Part shown: piece after piece, positions 8,107-16,936 of the stretch
Position numbering within the stretch: the stretch's first letter is position 1
Layout of the letters: every line of letters starts with the position of its first letter
Assembly (NCBI RefSeq): GCF_032197885.1
Contig: NZ_CP134159.1
Location: forward strand, 310,001-374,000
Reading direction: 5' to 3'
DNA: 64,000 nucleotides
Source: Levilactobacillus namurensis
Lineage (GTDB): Bacteria > Bacillota > Bacilli > Lactobacillales > Lactobacillaceae
Position numbers and translations under genes: made by a program
Notes under the pieces: generated by a model
Databases searched by the model: none
What the model was told of the DNA's origin: nothing
The model's input: only the letters and a program-made list of their open reading frames with translations

Positions 8107-8910
8107 TTAATGCCATTTGATCTGCAGAAACAACCGCACGAGGAGGTTCGCGAGCACGGAAACCACCAGCGAAAACGTCAAGACCACACTGAGGACCAGG
8201 ATGATGGCGGCGATGCTCTTGAGCCACCCTGAAGCGGCCTGAAGCAGTGTGAGGACCACCGTAATGGCGGTGATAACGGCCGTGAAGCCAATCAAGCCCG
8301 TCTTAGAATTGGCGAAGTCGGCCTGGCTCAGGTCGAAGCCACCCACGCTGATGTTGATGGCTAAGATCAGGGCAATCAGCCAATGCCACCAAGGATCGGT
8401 GGCGCCAGTCAGCGCTTCGCGGAAGTTCTCCCAGTCCAGACTCAGCGGCGTGGTGGTCAGGGCGAGGATGCTTTGAAACAAGCTGGGTAACAGCCAAGCC
8501 GTCAGTCCCAGGAGCACCAGGCTGCACCCGAAGATGGGGGCGATACCGATAAACAGGTTCCCCGTGTTTTGGTACCAGCTATTCTGGTTCCAGGTATGGT
8601 TGACGTAGCCTAGCGTCAGGTCCCGGTCGCCGTTGGGCGTGGTCTGGTCGGGATGCGGGCGTTTCAACAGGCGGAAGCTGGTGATGTGGTGGCCGAATAA
8701 GAGCGCCACGAGTAGGTGGCTGGTCTCGTGAAAGAAGATGCCCAGCCAGCCCAGGTACAGCTCACTGTTGATTCCGCAGCCGTTCGCCAGGTAGCGCTTG
8801 GTATCGCGGTTGATGTAGGTCAGTAGCGTGATGAACAGGAACGGGATGACCAATAACCAGAGACCGACCAGCCCCAGGTTCTTAAAGATAAGCGCGTAGT
8901 CGACAGTCAT
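8107..8910 (-). CDS. Polytopic membrane protein with HExxH motif, function unknown
   Basis: A 267-residue protein with about six hydrophobic segments (near 12-32, 50-70, 120-145, 175-195, 205-225, 235-260). Residues about 60-75 read FFHETSHLLVALLFGHH: an HExxH zinc-metalloprotease motif inside a membrane helix, in the style of M50 (site-2 protease-like) enzymes. A second metal ligand of the NPDG type seen in M50 is not obvious, so it may be an inactive or divergent member. It lies 3 nt downstream of the YbaK-type gene on the same strand and is probably co-transcribed with it. No named family can be given with confidence. Confidence 0.75.
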   Translation of the reverse strand: MTVDYALIFKNLGLVGLWLLVIPFLFITLLTYINRDTKRYLANGCGINSELYLGWLGIFFHETSHLLVALLFGHHITSFRLLKRPHPDQTTPNGDRDLTLGYVNHTWNQNSWYQNTGNLFIGIAPIFGCSLVLLGLTAWLLPSLFQSILALTTTPLSLDWENFREALTGATDPWWHWLIALILAINISVGGFDLSQADFANSKTGLIGFTAVITAITVVLTLLQAASGWLKSIAAIILVLSVVLTFSLVVSVLANLLVRLFLQIKWH

Positions 8911-8913
8911 CGG

Positions 8914-9417
8914 CTATTCCAGCAGGTCGGTGAAGGTCCCATGAACCAGGTCGGCCAGGTCGTCGGCGTTGACTTCGACCGACCGGCCAATCTGACCCGA
9001 GGAGACCAGAATCTGTCCCTGGTCGTGGGCCGTCTGGTCGATGAAGATGGGGAACTGTTTCTTTTCCCAGATACCCACCGGCGTGTTGGCACCGTGTTCG
9101 TAACCGGTGGTCTTGACCAGGTTCTTGAGGGGGATCATGTCGACCTTCTTGTTGCCGGAGACCTTGGCGAGTTTCTTCTCGTCTAAGTGTTCGTCGATCG
9201 GCAGTACGCCCACCAACGGCCCCGTGACGTTGCCACTGAGGACTAAGGTCTTGTAGATGTGGTGTTCGTCAACGTCGGCGTGGTCGACTTCCATCTGAGC
9301 CACGTCACCGGCCATGTGGGTCGCGAATTCGTATTGTTTATAAGCGACCTTGTTCTTGTCGAGAATTTGTTCCACTAACGTTTTGTGTAACCGTTTGGCT
9401 TTCCTTTTCTTTGCCAT
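8914..9417 (-). CDS. YbaK/EbsC-type Cys-tRNA(Pro) deacylase
   Basis: A 167-residue cytoplasmic protein of the YbaK/ProX editing family, which hydrolyses Cys-tRNA(Pro) or related mischarged tRNAs. Visible features are HKTLVEQILDKNKVAYKQYEF at the N-terminus, IYKTLVLSG (about 52), VLPIDEHLDEKKLAKVSGNKKVDM (about 70-95, with the conserved Lys) and GYEHGANTPVGI (about 106), which corresponds to the family GYxxGGxxP(I/V) motif. Here GG is replaced by GA. Length is normal. SD AAAGGTG precedes the ATG. It is the first gene of a two-gene unit with the HExxH membrane protein. Confidence 0.88.
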   Translation of the reverse strand: MAKKRKAKRLHKTLVEQILDKNKVAYKQYEFATHMAGDVAQMEVDHADVDEHHIYKTLVLSGNVTGPLVGVLPIDEHLDEKKLAKVSGNKKVDMIPLKNLVKTTGYEHGANTPVGIWEKKQFPIFIDQTAHDQGQILVSSGQIGRSVEVNADDLADLVHGTFTDLLE

Positions 9418-9567
9418 TGCGCGTCACCTTTCTGAAATTAAATTAATTGGTCCGGCCTTTAAACTAAAATGGAACGGTCACTTTTAGGGAAAAGCAGACA
9501 CCGCCGGCAAAACCTGTTATACTCTAACACAGAGAAGTATCTAGTTGATGAGTAATGAGGAGATATC

Positions 9568-10293
9568 ATGGCAGATTTAGTTTATCGACAGGTCATGCGG
9601 GACTTAAAGCAACGCATTCACCACAATGAATTCCCTAATAAGCGGCTGCCTGACGAGCGGAGCCTGAGCGAAGCGTACGGCGTGAGTCGCAGTTCGGTCA
9701 AGCGCGCGCTAAGCATCCTAGCCAACCAAGGAATTATTTTTAAAAAACGTGGGTCAGGGACCTTTATTAACCCATTATATATGAAAAACCAGACAATTTT
9801 TCAATATGAGGGGTCAAATTTAGGAATTACTGACAGTATGAAGTCGGCAGGCAACACGCCGGGCATCAAACTCTTGAGTTTTAACGTGATTCCGGCGAGT
9901 CCTGAGATTCAGCAGGATCTCTTTTTGAATCCTGGTGATTTCGTCTACGAGATTCGGCGGTTGCGGCTCTTTAACCAGCAACCGTTCATGATTGAAACGG
10001 GGTACATCCCCATCAAGATTGCGCCGAACCTCTCGCAGGAGACCGTTTCGAGTTCTATCTTTAACTATTTAGAGAGTCAGGGCAAAGTGGTCACCAAGTC
10101 GTTCATGTCGATTCAAGCGGCCCCATCGACGGCGGATGATCAGGAGCTGTTGCACCTGAAGCCCGTGGAACCGGTAGGGTTGATGGAAGGCATCTTCTTC
10201 CTGGATGACGGGACGCCGTTTGAAGTGTCGAACATGCGCCTGCACTACCAATATTTGAACTATAACACCTTTGTGTCATTAGATGAAGAATAG
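9568..10293 (+). CDS. GntR family (HutC/UTRA) transcriptional regulator
   Basis: A 241-residue regulator with an N-terminal GntR winged helix (about 5-72: RQVMRDLKQRIHHNEFPNKRLPDERSLSEAYGVSRSSVKRALSILANQGIIFKKRGSGTF) and a C-terminal UTRA ligand-binding domain (about 95-235: DFVYEIRRLRLFNQQPFMIETGYIP, FEVSNMRLHYQYL). UTRA regulators usually sense sugar phosphates or similar small metabolites. SD GAGGAGATATC precedes the ATG. It ends with its own terminator. The next gene on the same strand is phosphoketolase, which has an inverted repeat between promoter and start, so regulation of xpk is possible but unproven. Confidence 0.9.
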   Translation: MADLVYRQVMRDLKQRIHHNEFPNKRLPDERSLSEAYGVSRSSVKRALSILANQGIIFKKRGSGTFINPLYMKNQTIFQYEGSNLGITDSMKSAGNTPGIKLLSFNVIPASPEIQQDLFLNPGDFVYEIRRLRLFNQQPFMIETGYIPIKIAPNLSQETVSSSIFNYLESQGKVVTKSFMSIQAAPSTADDQELLHLKPVEPVGLMEGIFFLDDGTPFEVSNMRLHYQYLNYNTFVSLDEE

Positions 10294-10304
10294 TCACAGT
10301 CTTG

Positions 10305-10333
10305 ACGGTCACCTTACTGGTGGCCGTTTTTTA
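10305..10333 (+). terminator. Terminator after the GntR/UTRA gene
   Basis: ACGGTCACC (10305-10313) pairs with GGTGGCCGT (10319-10327), followed by a T run. Confidence 0.85.
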
Positions 10334-10386
10334 AACCCAATTAATCGCTAATCCCTAAAATCCTTGATAGGCTATAATTGGCATTT

Positions 10387-10784
10387 GCCTTACCGGGCGG
10401 CCAGCCAGGGACATTCGCGGGAAGGTTCGGTCCCAGTAGCCGATTGGCAGGGCCGTGACGCCAGTGGGCACCATTTTAAGCCGCGCCAAGACCGCCCGTC
10501 TTAAAACTGGGCCTTGGCCTAAGGTCAGAAGACCGCTGACCTAACGCCAATTTCACCGGCTGGGCCCTATCGGCTACCGGGACCTGACGTTATGCTGAAA
10601 GCCTGACCTTGAGATCAGCAACGGTAGATGTAAGCCGTGAGGGCGGTCAGCCAGGGCTCAGCAGTGAAATTTGACTTGGGGAGCGTTTTTGGCTCGCCTA
10701 TTCAAAGGCCAATCTTCGAGACCGCTCTTAGGCTCGAAGTTGTGCCCACTGCGTTCCAGCCCTGGCTGGCCGCCCGGTAAGGCG
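10387..10784 (-). repeat. Two-module inverted-end repeat element, copy A
   Basis: A 398-bp non-coding element with a 24-bp perfect terminal inverted repeat (10387-10410 against 10760-10783), beginning GCCTTACCGGGCGG and ending CCGCCCGGTAAGGC. Inside are two homologous modules in inverted orientation, each with the shared core GTGGGCAC. Orientation is opposite to copies B and H. It differs more from the other copies than they do from one another, yet its internal stems still pair. It lies between the gntR terminator and the xpk promoter. Confidence 0.9.
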
Positions 10785-10875
10785 AAAAAATCCACAAGCG
10801 GATTGGGAAACTTTACTTCCCTTGAGTCGTGGACCTGTTGTTTAATTAATTGGACCGTATCAATTTACAAAAAGG

Positions 10876-10946
10876 TTGACTTTCATTAAAAACGTTGTAT
10901 GATAGGGACTGTAAACGACATCTCGGTCTGCTGAGATGGGGTTTAC
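10876..10946 (+). promoter_or_regulatory. xpk promoter and 5' leader hairpin
   Basis: TTGACT (10876-10881), a 16-bp spacer and TATGAT (10898-10903) form a good promoter. Immediately downstream an interrupted inverted repeat, GTAAAC / CATCTC ... GAGATG / GTTTAC (10911-10946), would be an RNA hairpin at the very 5' end of the transcript or an operator at the start site. Confidence 0.78.
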
Positions 10947-11003
10947 GCAGCTTCTATCAGCTAGATTATGCAGTATCGATTTCAAAGAAGGAGTGTTAAT
11001 TAC

Positions 11004-13394
11004 ATGGCAGCAAATGCAAACTACGACTCCAAGGAATACTTGGAAGGCGTTGACCGCTACTGGCGCGCAGCCAATTATCTCTCTGTAGGTCAGTTGTTCT
11101 TACGGGACAACCCGCTGTTAAAGCGTGACCTGACTTCTGACGATGTTAAGATCAAGCCTATCGGACATTGGGGCACCATTGCGTCTCAAAACTTTATTTA
11201 CGCAAACTTAAACCGGGTCATTCAAAAGTATGACTTGAACATGTTCTATATCGAAGGTTCAGGTCACGGTGGCCAAGTGATGGTATCGAACTCATATCTT
11301 GATGGTAGCTACAGTGAAATTTATCCTAACATCTCGCAAGACGAACAAGGTCTGCAACGCTTGTTCAAGCAATTCTCCTTCCCAGGTGGGGTTGCTTCTC
11401 ATGCCGCACCTGAGACCCCAGGTTCCATCCACGAAGGTGGGGAACTTGGCTACAGCCTGTCCCACGGAACTGGTGCGATTTTAGATAACCCAGACGTGAT
11501 CGCCGCTGTTGAAATTGGTGATGGGGAAGCCGAAACTGGTCCTTTGGCCGCTTCTTGGTTCTCCGACAAGTTCATCAACCCAATCAAAGATGGTGCGGTT
11601 CTGCCAATCATCAACATGAACGGGTTCAAGATTTCCAACCCAACGATTCTTTCTCGGATGTCCGACGAAGAATTGACCGAATACTTCAAGGGTATGGGTT
11701 GGGACCCACACTTTGTTGAAATCAGTGTCGACAACGACACCGACTACATGCGGGTCACTGAAGACATGGCCAAGGCCATGGACGACAGTATCGAAAAGAT
11801 CAAGGCAATTCAAAAGAACGCCCGTGAAAACAACGATGATACGTTGCCACACTGGCCAATGATCATCTTCCGTTCCCCTAAGGGCTGGACTGGTCCTAAG
11901 CATGACTTGGACGGCAACCCAATCGAAGGGTCCTTCCGGGCTCACCAAGTTCCAATTCCAGTTTCCGCTGGTGACATGGAACACGTTGACCTGTTGACCG
12001 ACTGGTTGAAGTCTTACAAGCCAGAGGAACTCTTCAACGAAGACGGAACGATCAAGCAAGAAGTTCGGGACATGGCGCCTAAGGGTGACCAACGGATGGC
12101 AATGAACCCAATCACCAATGGTGGGATCAAGCCAGAACCATTGAAGTTGCCAGATTACAAGAAGTACGCCCTCGACATTCAAGAACATGGGAAGACCATT
12201 GCTCAAGACATGTTAGTCTGGTCCAAGTACTTGGCCGACATCATGAAGTTGAACCCGAATAACTTCCGGGGCTTCGGTCCTGATGAAACCAAGTCTAACC
12301 GGCTGTACCACGCCTTAGACTACGGGAAGCGTCAATGGGAAGAAGACATTCACGAACCATATGATGAAAATATGGCCCCACATGGTCGGATCATTGACTC
12401 ACAACTTTCCGAACACCAAGCTGAAGGTTGGTTGGAAGGTTACGTCCTGACTGGTCGTCACGGTTACTTCGCCACCTATGAAGCCTTCGGTCGGGTCGTT
12501 GACTCGATGTTGACGCAACACATGAAGTGGTTGCGGAAGGCCGGCGAACAAGACTGGCGTCACGACTACCCATCCTTGAACTTCGTGGATACTTCCACTG
12601 TGTTCCAACAAGACCACAACGGATACACCCACCAAGATCCAGGTCTGTTAACGCATATGGCTGAAAAAAAGGCCAGCTTGGTTCGTGAATACCTGCCAGC
12701 TGATGCCAACACCTTGTTAGCCGTCTCTGATGTGGCTTTCCGGAGCCGCAGCAAGATCAACGTGCTGGTTACGTCCAAGCACCCACGGCCACAATGGTTC
12801 TCCATTGATGAAGCCACGAACCTGGTTCACAATGGTCTGGGCTACGTTGACTGGGCATCGACTGATCAAGGTCAAGAACCAGACATCGTCTTTGCTTCTG
12901 CCGGAACTGAACCAACTTGGGAATCCTTAGCCGCAATTTCTCTGCTGCATGATGAATTCCCAGAGATGAAGATCCGTTACATCAACGTGGTCGACATCCT
13001 GAAGTTGCGTTCACCTAAGTTGGACCCTCGTGGCCTCTCCGATGAAGAATTCGACCGTCTGTTCACCACGGACAAGCCTGTCATCTTTGCATGGCACGGT
13101 TTCGAAGGGATGATTAAGGACCTGTTCTTCGACCGGCACAACCACAACTTGCACGTTCATGGCTACCGTGAAAACGGGGACATTACCACGCCATTCGACA
13201 TGCGGGTTCTTAACCAGTTGGATCGCTTCGACTTGGCTAAGGAAGCGGTCAACGACATTCCAGAATATGCCGTTAAGGGCGCTTACTTCGTTCAACGCAT
13301 GGATGACATGGTCGCTAAGCACACGGCTTACATCCGTGAGGTTGGGACCGACTTGCCAGAAGTAAACAACTGGCAATGGAAGCCATTGAAGTAA
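11004..13394 (+). CDS. xpk: Xylulose-5-phosphate/fructose-6-phosphate phosphoketolase
   Basis: A 796-residue thiamine-diphosphate enzyme that splits xylulose 5-phosphate (and often fructose 6-phosphate) with phosphate to acetyl phosphate plus glyceraldehyde 3-phosphate (or erythrose 4-phosphate). It is the key step of heterolactic fermentation. Family landmarks are GSGHGGQ (about 87), [24 protein letters not shown] (about 133-160), [13 protein letters not shown] (about 177, ThDP-binding motif), SPKGWTGP (about 290), HQDPG (about 540) and SKHPRPQW (about 590). The frame extends to 10968, but ATG 11004 follows a clean SD (AAGGAG at 10988-10993). Codon use is optimised for high expression compared with its neighbours. 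A strong terminator follows. Confidence 0.97.
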   Translation: MAANANYDSKEYLEGVDRYWRAANYLSVGQLFLRDNPLLKRDLTSDDVKIKPIGHWGTIASQNFIYANLNRVIQKYDLNMFYIEGSGHGGQVMVSNSYLDGSYSEIYPNISQDEQGLQRLFKQFSFPGGVASHAAPETPGSIHEGGELGYSLSHGTGAILDNPDVIAAVEIGDGEAETGPLAASWFSDKFINPIKDGAVLPIINMNGFKISNPTILSRMSDEELTEYFKGMGWDPHFVEISVDNDTDYMRVTEDMAKAMDDSIEKIKAIQKNARENNDDTLPHWPMIIFRSPKGWTGPKHDLDGNPIEGSFRAHQVPIPVSAGDMEHVDLLTDWLKSYKPEELFNEDGTIKQEVRDMAPKGDQRMAMNPITNGGIKPEPLKLPDYKKYALDIQEHGKTIAQDMLVWSKYLADIMKLNPNNFRGFGPDETKSNRLYHALDYGKRQWEEDIHEPYDENMAPHGRIIDSQLSEHQAEGWLEGYVLTGRHGYFATYEAFGRVVDSMLTQHMKWLRKAGEQDWRHDYPSLNFVDTSTVFQQDHNGYTHQDPGLLTHMAEKKASLVREYLPADANTLLAVSDVAFRSRSKINVLVTSKHPRPQWFSIDEATNLVHNGLGYVDWASTDQGQEPDIVFASAGTEPTWESLAAISLLHDEFPEMKIRYINVVDILKLRSPKLDPRGLSDEEFDRLFTTDKPVIFAWHGFEGMIKDLFFDRHNHNLHVHGYRENGDITTPFDMRVLNQLDRFDLAKEAVNDIPEYAVKGAYFVQRMDDMVAKHTAYIREVGTDLPEVNNWQWKPLK

Positions 13395-13433
13395 TTACGG
13401 AATAAGTTCCGAATGCATCTTAATTAAAATGAA

Positions 13434-13480
13434 GGACACGGTTGTCCAGCGTTACGACGTTGGCTGACCGTGTCCTTTTT
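13434..13480 (+). terminator. Terminator after xpk
   Basis: GGACACGGT (13434-13442) pairs with ACCGTGTCC (13467-13475), followed by TTTTT; the loop contains further pairing. Confidence 0.9.
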
Positions 13481-13487
13481 GGGTTCC

Positions 13488-13619
13488 TGGGGATAAGTCT
13501 AGTTCGACGGGGGTTATCCCCAAAGACGGGGAATCATCTGGGGATACTGGGGATAATTCTGTGGATAAATGGTCCAGAATCCTAAAAATTACCAGTTAAA
13601 GTTATCAACAGGTGGATAA
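13488..13619. promoter_or_regulatory. Cluster of DnaA-box-like 9-mers
   Basis: Seven 9-mers matching or close to TTATCCACA occur in 132 bp. They are TTATCCCCA at 13488-13496 (minus), 13514-13522 (plus) and 13548-13556 (minus), GTATCCCCA at 13539-13547 (minus), a perfect TTATCCACA at 13560-13568 (minus), TTATCAACA at 13602-13610 (plus) and TTATCCACC at 13611-13619 (minus). An eighth (TTATCCACG) lies at 13996-14004. There is no dnaA gene or obvious AT-rich unwinding element, so this resembles a DnaA-binding cluster of the titration/regulatory type and not an origin. Confidence 0.72.
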
Positions 13620-13637
13620 CTTTAGCTGAAGCCAGAT

Positions 13638-13675
13638 AAAAAAACCGTTTCAGTCATGGCTAAGCTGAAACGGTC
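13638..13675 (-). terminator. Terminator after the 63-residue membrane protein gene
   Basis: AACCGTTTCAG (about 13643-13653) pairs with CTGAAACGGT (about 13665-13674). On the minus strand the T run opposite AAAAAAA (13638-13644) follows. Confidence 0.75.
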
Positions 13676-13705
13676 GTTGACGTATACAGGAGTTTGACAA
13701 CTTAC

Positions 13706-13897
13706 TTATTCCTTCCAGAACTGGATTCCAGTTGGTTTAGCCCAGGCACGTAGTCTCCGGTTGGCCATCCGCTTCTTGTGTGCGGCCCATTGATGGTAAC
13801 AGAACGTAATCAGACCGTAAACGAAGAAGAAGAGAACCAAAAACGTAAAGAACGTGGATAGCCCAGAGGTGACAGAACTAGTCAAAATATCAAACAT
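13706..13897 (-). CDS. Small membrane protein, unknown
   Basis: A 63-residue protein with one long hydrophobic segment (about 10-33, rich in Phe and Leu), followed by a strongly basic tail (HKKRMANRRLRAWAKP) that should lie in the cytoplasm. The gene has a possible SD (GGGGGG before ATG 13897) and a matching terminator at 13638-13675, which supports it as a real gene. No family is recognised. Confidence 0.6.
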   Translation of the reverse strand: MFDILTSSVTSGLSTFFTFLVLFFFVYGLITFCYHQWAAHKKRMANRRLRAWAKPTGIQFWKE

Positions 13898-14082
13898 AAC
13901 GATTACCCCCCATAATCATAATGTTGCCGCCAGAACACTTCTTTCGATGAAACGTGGTGCTGGCTGACGGTTCCCCCGCTACATGATAAATATACCGTGG
14001 ATAACTGATTTTAGTAAAAAAACGTACCTGGTTGGGGTATTTTGATAGGTTAAACTAACCTACCGTCAAAGTACGGTGAGTG

Positions 14083-15405
14083 TCAGGCAAAAATTAATTC
14101 CAGGTTCAGCATCGTGATGATGCCCGCCAGCGCATACCCGACGAATTGAGTCGCCCGGTGATTCGTGTGCGCGCCCATCAGGGTCTGGTCGCTGGTCAGG
14201 TGAATCAACGGAAATAGGGTGAAGGGCAGCGCCACGCTCAAGACAATCTGGGCGTCGATGATCATGTTCTCAAAGGCCTGGTCGTTAAAGCCCACAACGG
14301 CCCCGACCACCAGAATGGGGACCAGGGTGACCGCGCGGGTCAGTAGACGCCGTTGCCAGAGGGGCAACCGAATATGGAGGTAGCCTTCCATGACGATCTG
14401 CCCCGAAAGCGTGCTGGTGATGGAGGAGATCAGGCCAGTAATCAGGAGGGCAAAGGCGAAGAGCCAACTCATGACCGGGCTGGCTAAGTTGCCTACCACG
14501 GTAGGATCTTTGAGGCTGTAGAAAACGCCTTGTAGACTGCTGAGGTGGCCGGTGGTCTGCCAGAAGAGGGTGCCGCCCAAGATTAAGAGGAGCGCGTTGA
14601 TGAGGAGCGCCGCAATCAGGTGCACGGTCGAGTCCCAGCGGGCGAACCGCAGTGCTTCGGTGACCTGCCGGGGGTCGTGCTGGTCGTAGCGGCGACTCTG
14701 GGCGAGGGATGAGTGGAGGTACAGATTATGCGGCATGATGGTGGCTCCCACAATGCCTAAGCTCAGTACCAGTTCAGCGTGGTGGGTCAGTAACCGGGGC
14801 GTGGGTACCAGGCCGGTGGCGATGGCGTGCCAAGCGGGATGGGCCCGGAAGACCTCTAAACCAAAAATCACGCCGACGGTCACGATGGCAGCTAACACGA
14901 TGAATTCCACGCGCCGGATACCGAAACGCAGGAAGAGTAAGACTACCAGGACATCCAGGATCGTGAGGAGAATCCCCCAGAGTAGGGGCAGGCCGAAGAG
15001 GAGTTTTAGCGCAATGGCGGTGCCTAAGACCCCGGTCAGGTCGGTCGCCATCATGGCCACCTCGTTGAGGAGCCAGAGCAGGATACGCCCGCTAGTGGGC
15101 AAGCGTCCGGCGATAGCTTGGGCCAGGTCCAACCGGGAGACTACCCCCAGCTTGATGGCCAGGGCCTGCATGAACATGGCAATCAGGATAGCAATCCAGA
15201 GGACGGCTAATAGGGTGTAGCGGTACTGACTGCCGCCGGCCAGAGACGTCAACCAGTTGCCGGGGTCCATGTACCCCACGGCCACCAGGGCGCCGGGCCC
15301 GCTGTAGGCTAGGAATTTCTGAAAGAAGCTGGGCTCGTAGACGCTGGGGACCCGGACACTGGCGTTGATTTCTTCTAGACTGGGCCGGTCGGGTTTAGTG
15401 GGCAT
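14083..15405 (-). CDS. mntH: Nramp family divalent metal (Mn2+/Fe2+) transporter
   Basis: A 440-residue, about 11-TM proton-coupled manganese importer. The metal-site motifs are both present: YMDPGNW in TM1 (about residue 45) and TIMPHNLYLHSSL in TM6 (about 225). The frame can start at a TTG (15411), but ATG 15405 has correct spacing from the SD (AAGGAAG) and gives the usual N-terminus. The start region overlaps or abuts the end of hemH, so both are in one unit. Lactobacilli depend heavily on Mn2+, and linkage with ferrochelatase suggests shared metal or oxidative-stress control, which is inferred. Confidence 0.95.
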   Translation of the reverse strand: MPTKPDRPSLEEINASVRVPSVYEPSFFQKFLAYSGPGALVAVGYMDPGNWLTSLAGGSQYRYTLLAVLWIAILIAMFMQALAIKLGVVSRLDLAQAIAGRLPTSGRILLWLLNEVAMMATDLTGVLGTAIALKLLFGLPLLWGILLTILDVLVVLLFLRFGIRRVEFIVLAAIVTVGVIFGLEVFRAHPAWHAIATGLVPTPRLLTHHAELVLSLGIVGATIMPHNLYLHSSLAQSRRYDQHDPRQVTEALRFARWDSTVHLIAALLINALLLILGGTLFWQTTGHLSSLQGVFYSLKDPTVVGNLASPVMSWLFAFALLITGLISSITSTLSGQIVMEGYLHIRLPLWQRRLLTRAVTLVPILVVGAVVGFNDQAFENMIIDAQIVLSVALPFTLFPLIHLTSDQTLMGAHTNHRATQFVGYALAGIITMLNLELIFA

Positions 15406-16354
15406 GCGCAACGCTTCCTTTCAATTGGTGAACGGCTAGGTCGGCCAGAAATTGACTGAACGCTGGGTCACCGTTCATGGGCGGGACCAACTGGTAGGCG
15501 TCGCCCCCGCTGGCTTTGAAGGCCTGGTAGTTTTGGACGTTATCCTCTTCCAGGGTTTCCAGACAGTCAGCCACAAAGGAGGGCGTGGTGATCAGGACGT
15601 TGCGCTTGCCCAGTTCGACCAGTTGCAGCAGCGTATTCTTTAAGTAGGGCTTGAGCCAGGGCATTGGTCCGAACTTGGACTGGTAGGTGGTCGTGACTTT
15701 GGCTGCGGGGAGCTCGGGAAGATACTTGAGCACGCCCGCGGTCGTGGCTTCGCACTCGGCCTGGTAGGGGTCACCGTGGCGGACCATGGCGGTGGGAATA
15801 CTGTGATAACTGAACAGGACCGCGTCGTAGTCCCGCTGTTGTAAGGCGCTATGTAAATGGTGGGCCAGGAGCTTTTGGTACGTCGGCTGGTCGTAGAAGT
15901 GGTGGACGATGGTGATGGGCACGTCGGCGGCTTGAGCCTGGTGGATGATGGGGGCCGTAGTGCTTTGGGTGTACTGGGGGAAGAGCGGCAGGACCACGGT
16001 TTGCTCACACCCCGCCTGAGCCATGGCCTGGAGTGTGGGGCCGATGTGGGGCTCTCCGTAAGTCATGGCGTAGCGGACGTCCCAGTCGGGCAACGCTTGT
16101 TGGACTTGGTCGGTCATGATTTGGGTGTAGGCCACCAGTGGCGACCCGCTTTTCGTCCAGATATGTTGGTAGAAGGTGGCGGAGCGCCAAGAGCGCAGGG
16201 GGAGAATGATACCCCGCAGGAGGGGCTGCCAGAACCATTGAGGCAGTTCGATCACGTTGGGGTCGCTTAGGAACTCACGTAGGTACCGTTTGACATCTGG
16301 GGTTCGCGGCGTGGCGGGTGAGCCCAGGTTGACTAAGAGTAAGCCAGTTTTCAT
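15395..16354 (-). CDS. hemH: Ferrochelatase (coproporphyrin III ferrochelatase type)
   Basis: A 319-residue soluble enzyme that inserts Fe2+ into a porphyrin; Firmicutes versions use coproporphyrin III. The N-terminal GLLLVNLGSPATP and KRYLREFLSDPNVIELP are diagnostic. The catalytic His is in LFSYHSIP (about residue 182) and the acidic metal ligand in DCLETLEED (about 263). A longer frame begins at 16414, but ATG 16354 has a perfect SD (AAGGAGGTT at 16361-16369). No other haem-synthesis gene is in the window. An isolated ferrochelatase in lactobacilli is known but its use is unclear, perhaps with imported porphyrin. It lies downstream of greA and overlaps mntH. Confidence 0.93.
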   Translation of the reverse strand: MKTGLLLVNLGSPATPRTPDVKRYLREFLSDPNVIELPQWFWQPLLRGIILPLRSWRSATFYQHIWTKSGSPLVAYTQIMTDQVQQALPDWDVRYAMTYGEPHIGPTLQAMAQAGCEQTVVLPLFPQYTQSTTAPIIHQAQAADVPITIVHHFYDQPTYQKLLAHHLHSALQQRDYDAVLFSYHSIPTAMVRHGDPYQAECEATTAGVLKYLPELPAAKVTTTYQSKFGPMPWLKPYLKNTLLQLVELGKRNVLITTPSFVADCLETLEEDNVQNYQAFKASGGDAYQLVPPMNGDPAFSQFLADLAVHQLKGSVAHAH

Positions 16355-16424
16355 TAAAAAAACCTCCTTGGCACCCACCGTTCGATTCTGACGAGCGGTG
16401 GACTGTGCTATCATGAGACATAGC

Positions 16425-16907
16425 TTATTTTTGGGGCGGGGTCAGGCTGACGGCCGTAATCTTGACGGCGTAGCGGGCGGCGGGCGCCTGAACCGTCACG
16501 GTCTCGCCGGGATGGTGGCCGAAGATGGCCTTTCCCAATGGGGAGACCCGGGTGGTTTTGCCGGCGTCGAGGTCCGCTTCAGCGGCACCCACCAGCTGAT
16601 AAGTCGCGGTCTCGTGGTCGTCTAAGAAGTCCAGGGTGACCCACTTGCCCAGTTCGACGGTGTCGTTGGCCTGTGGGGTCACGACTTTGGCGTATTGGAG
16701 CTGTTTGTTCAAGAACCGTAGGCGGCTTTCCAGGTGACGCAGGTCCCGTTTGGCGGCACTGTATTCGGCATTTTCGGATAAATCACCGTGCGCCCGGGCC
16801 TCGGCCAGACTGGCAATCTTCTTGGGCCGGTCCACTTCCAAAGCATGAATCTTCGCTTGAATCTGGTGGTAACCAGCCGCAGTAATCGGATTAAATTGAT
16901 TAGGCAT
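16425..16907 (-). CDS. greA: Transcription elongation factor GreA-like
   Basis: A 160-residue protein with the GreA/GreB layout: an N-terminal coiled-coil finger (about 1-78) and a C-terminal FKBP-like domain (about 85-160). The finger-tip acidic motif ARAHGDLSENAEY (about 37-49) contains the Asp/Glu pair that stimulates RNA polymerase cleavage of backtracked transcripts. The C-terminal segment VSPLGKAIFGHHPGETVTV is typical. ATG 16907 follows SD GGAGG; a TTG one codon upstream is less likely. This could be the housekeeping greA or an additional paralogue. It precedes hemH-mntH on the same strand, with an imperfect hairpin (CCACCG...CGGTGG, 16376-16402) but no T run between them. Confidence 0.9.
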   Translation of the reverse strand: MPNQFNPITAAGYHQIQAKIHALEVDRPKKIASLAEARAHGDLSENAEYSAAKRDLRHLESRLRFLNKQLQYAKVVTPQANDTVELGKWVTLDFLDDHETATYQLVGAAEADLDAGKTTRVSPLGKAIFGHHPGETVTVQAPAARYAVKITAVSLTPPQK

Positions 16908-16936
16908 CAAAGCACCTCCGTTTAGTTTGGATCATT

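Noticed and set aside
13488..13620. Replication origin
   Set aside because: DnaA-like boxes are present, but no dnaA, no clear unwinding region and no plasmid genes; listed as a DnaA-box cluster only.
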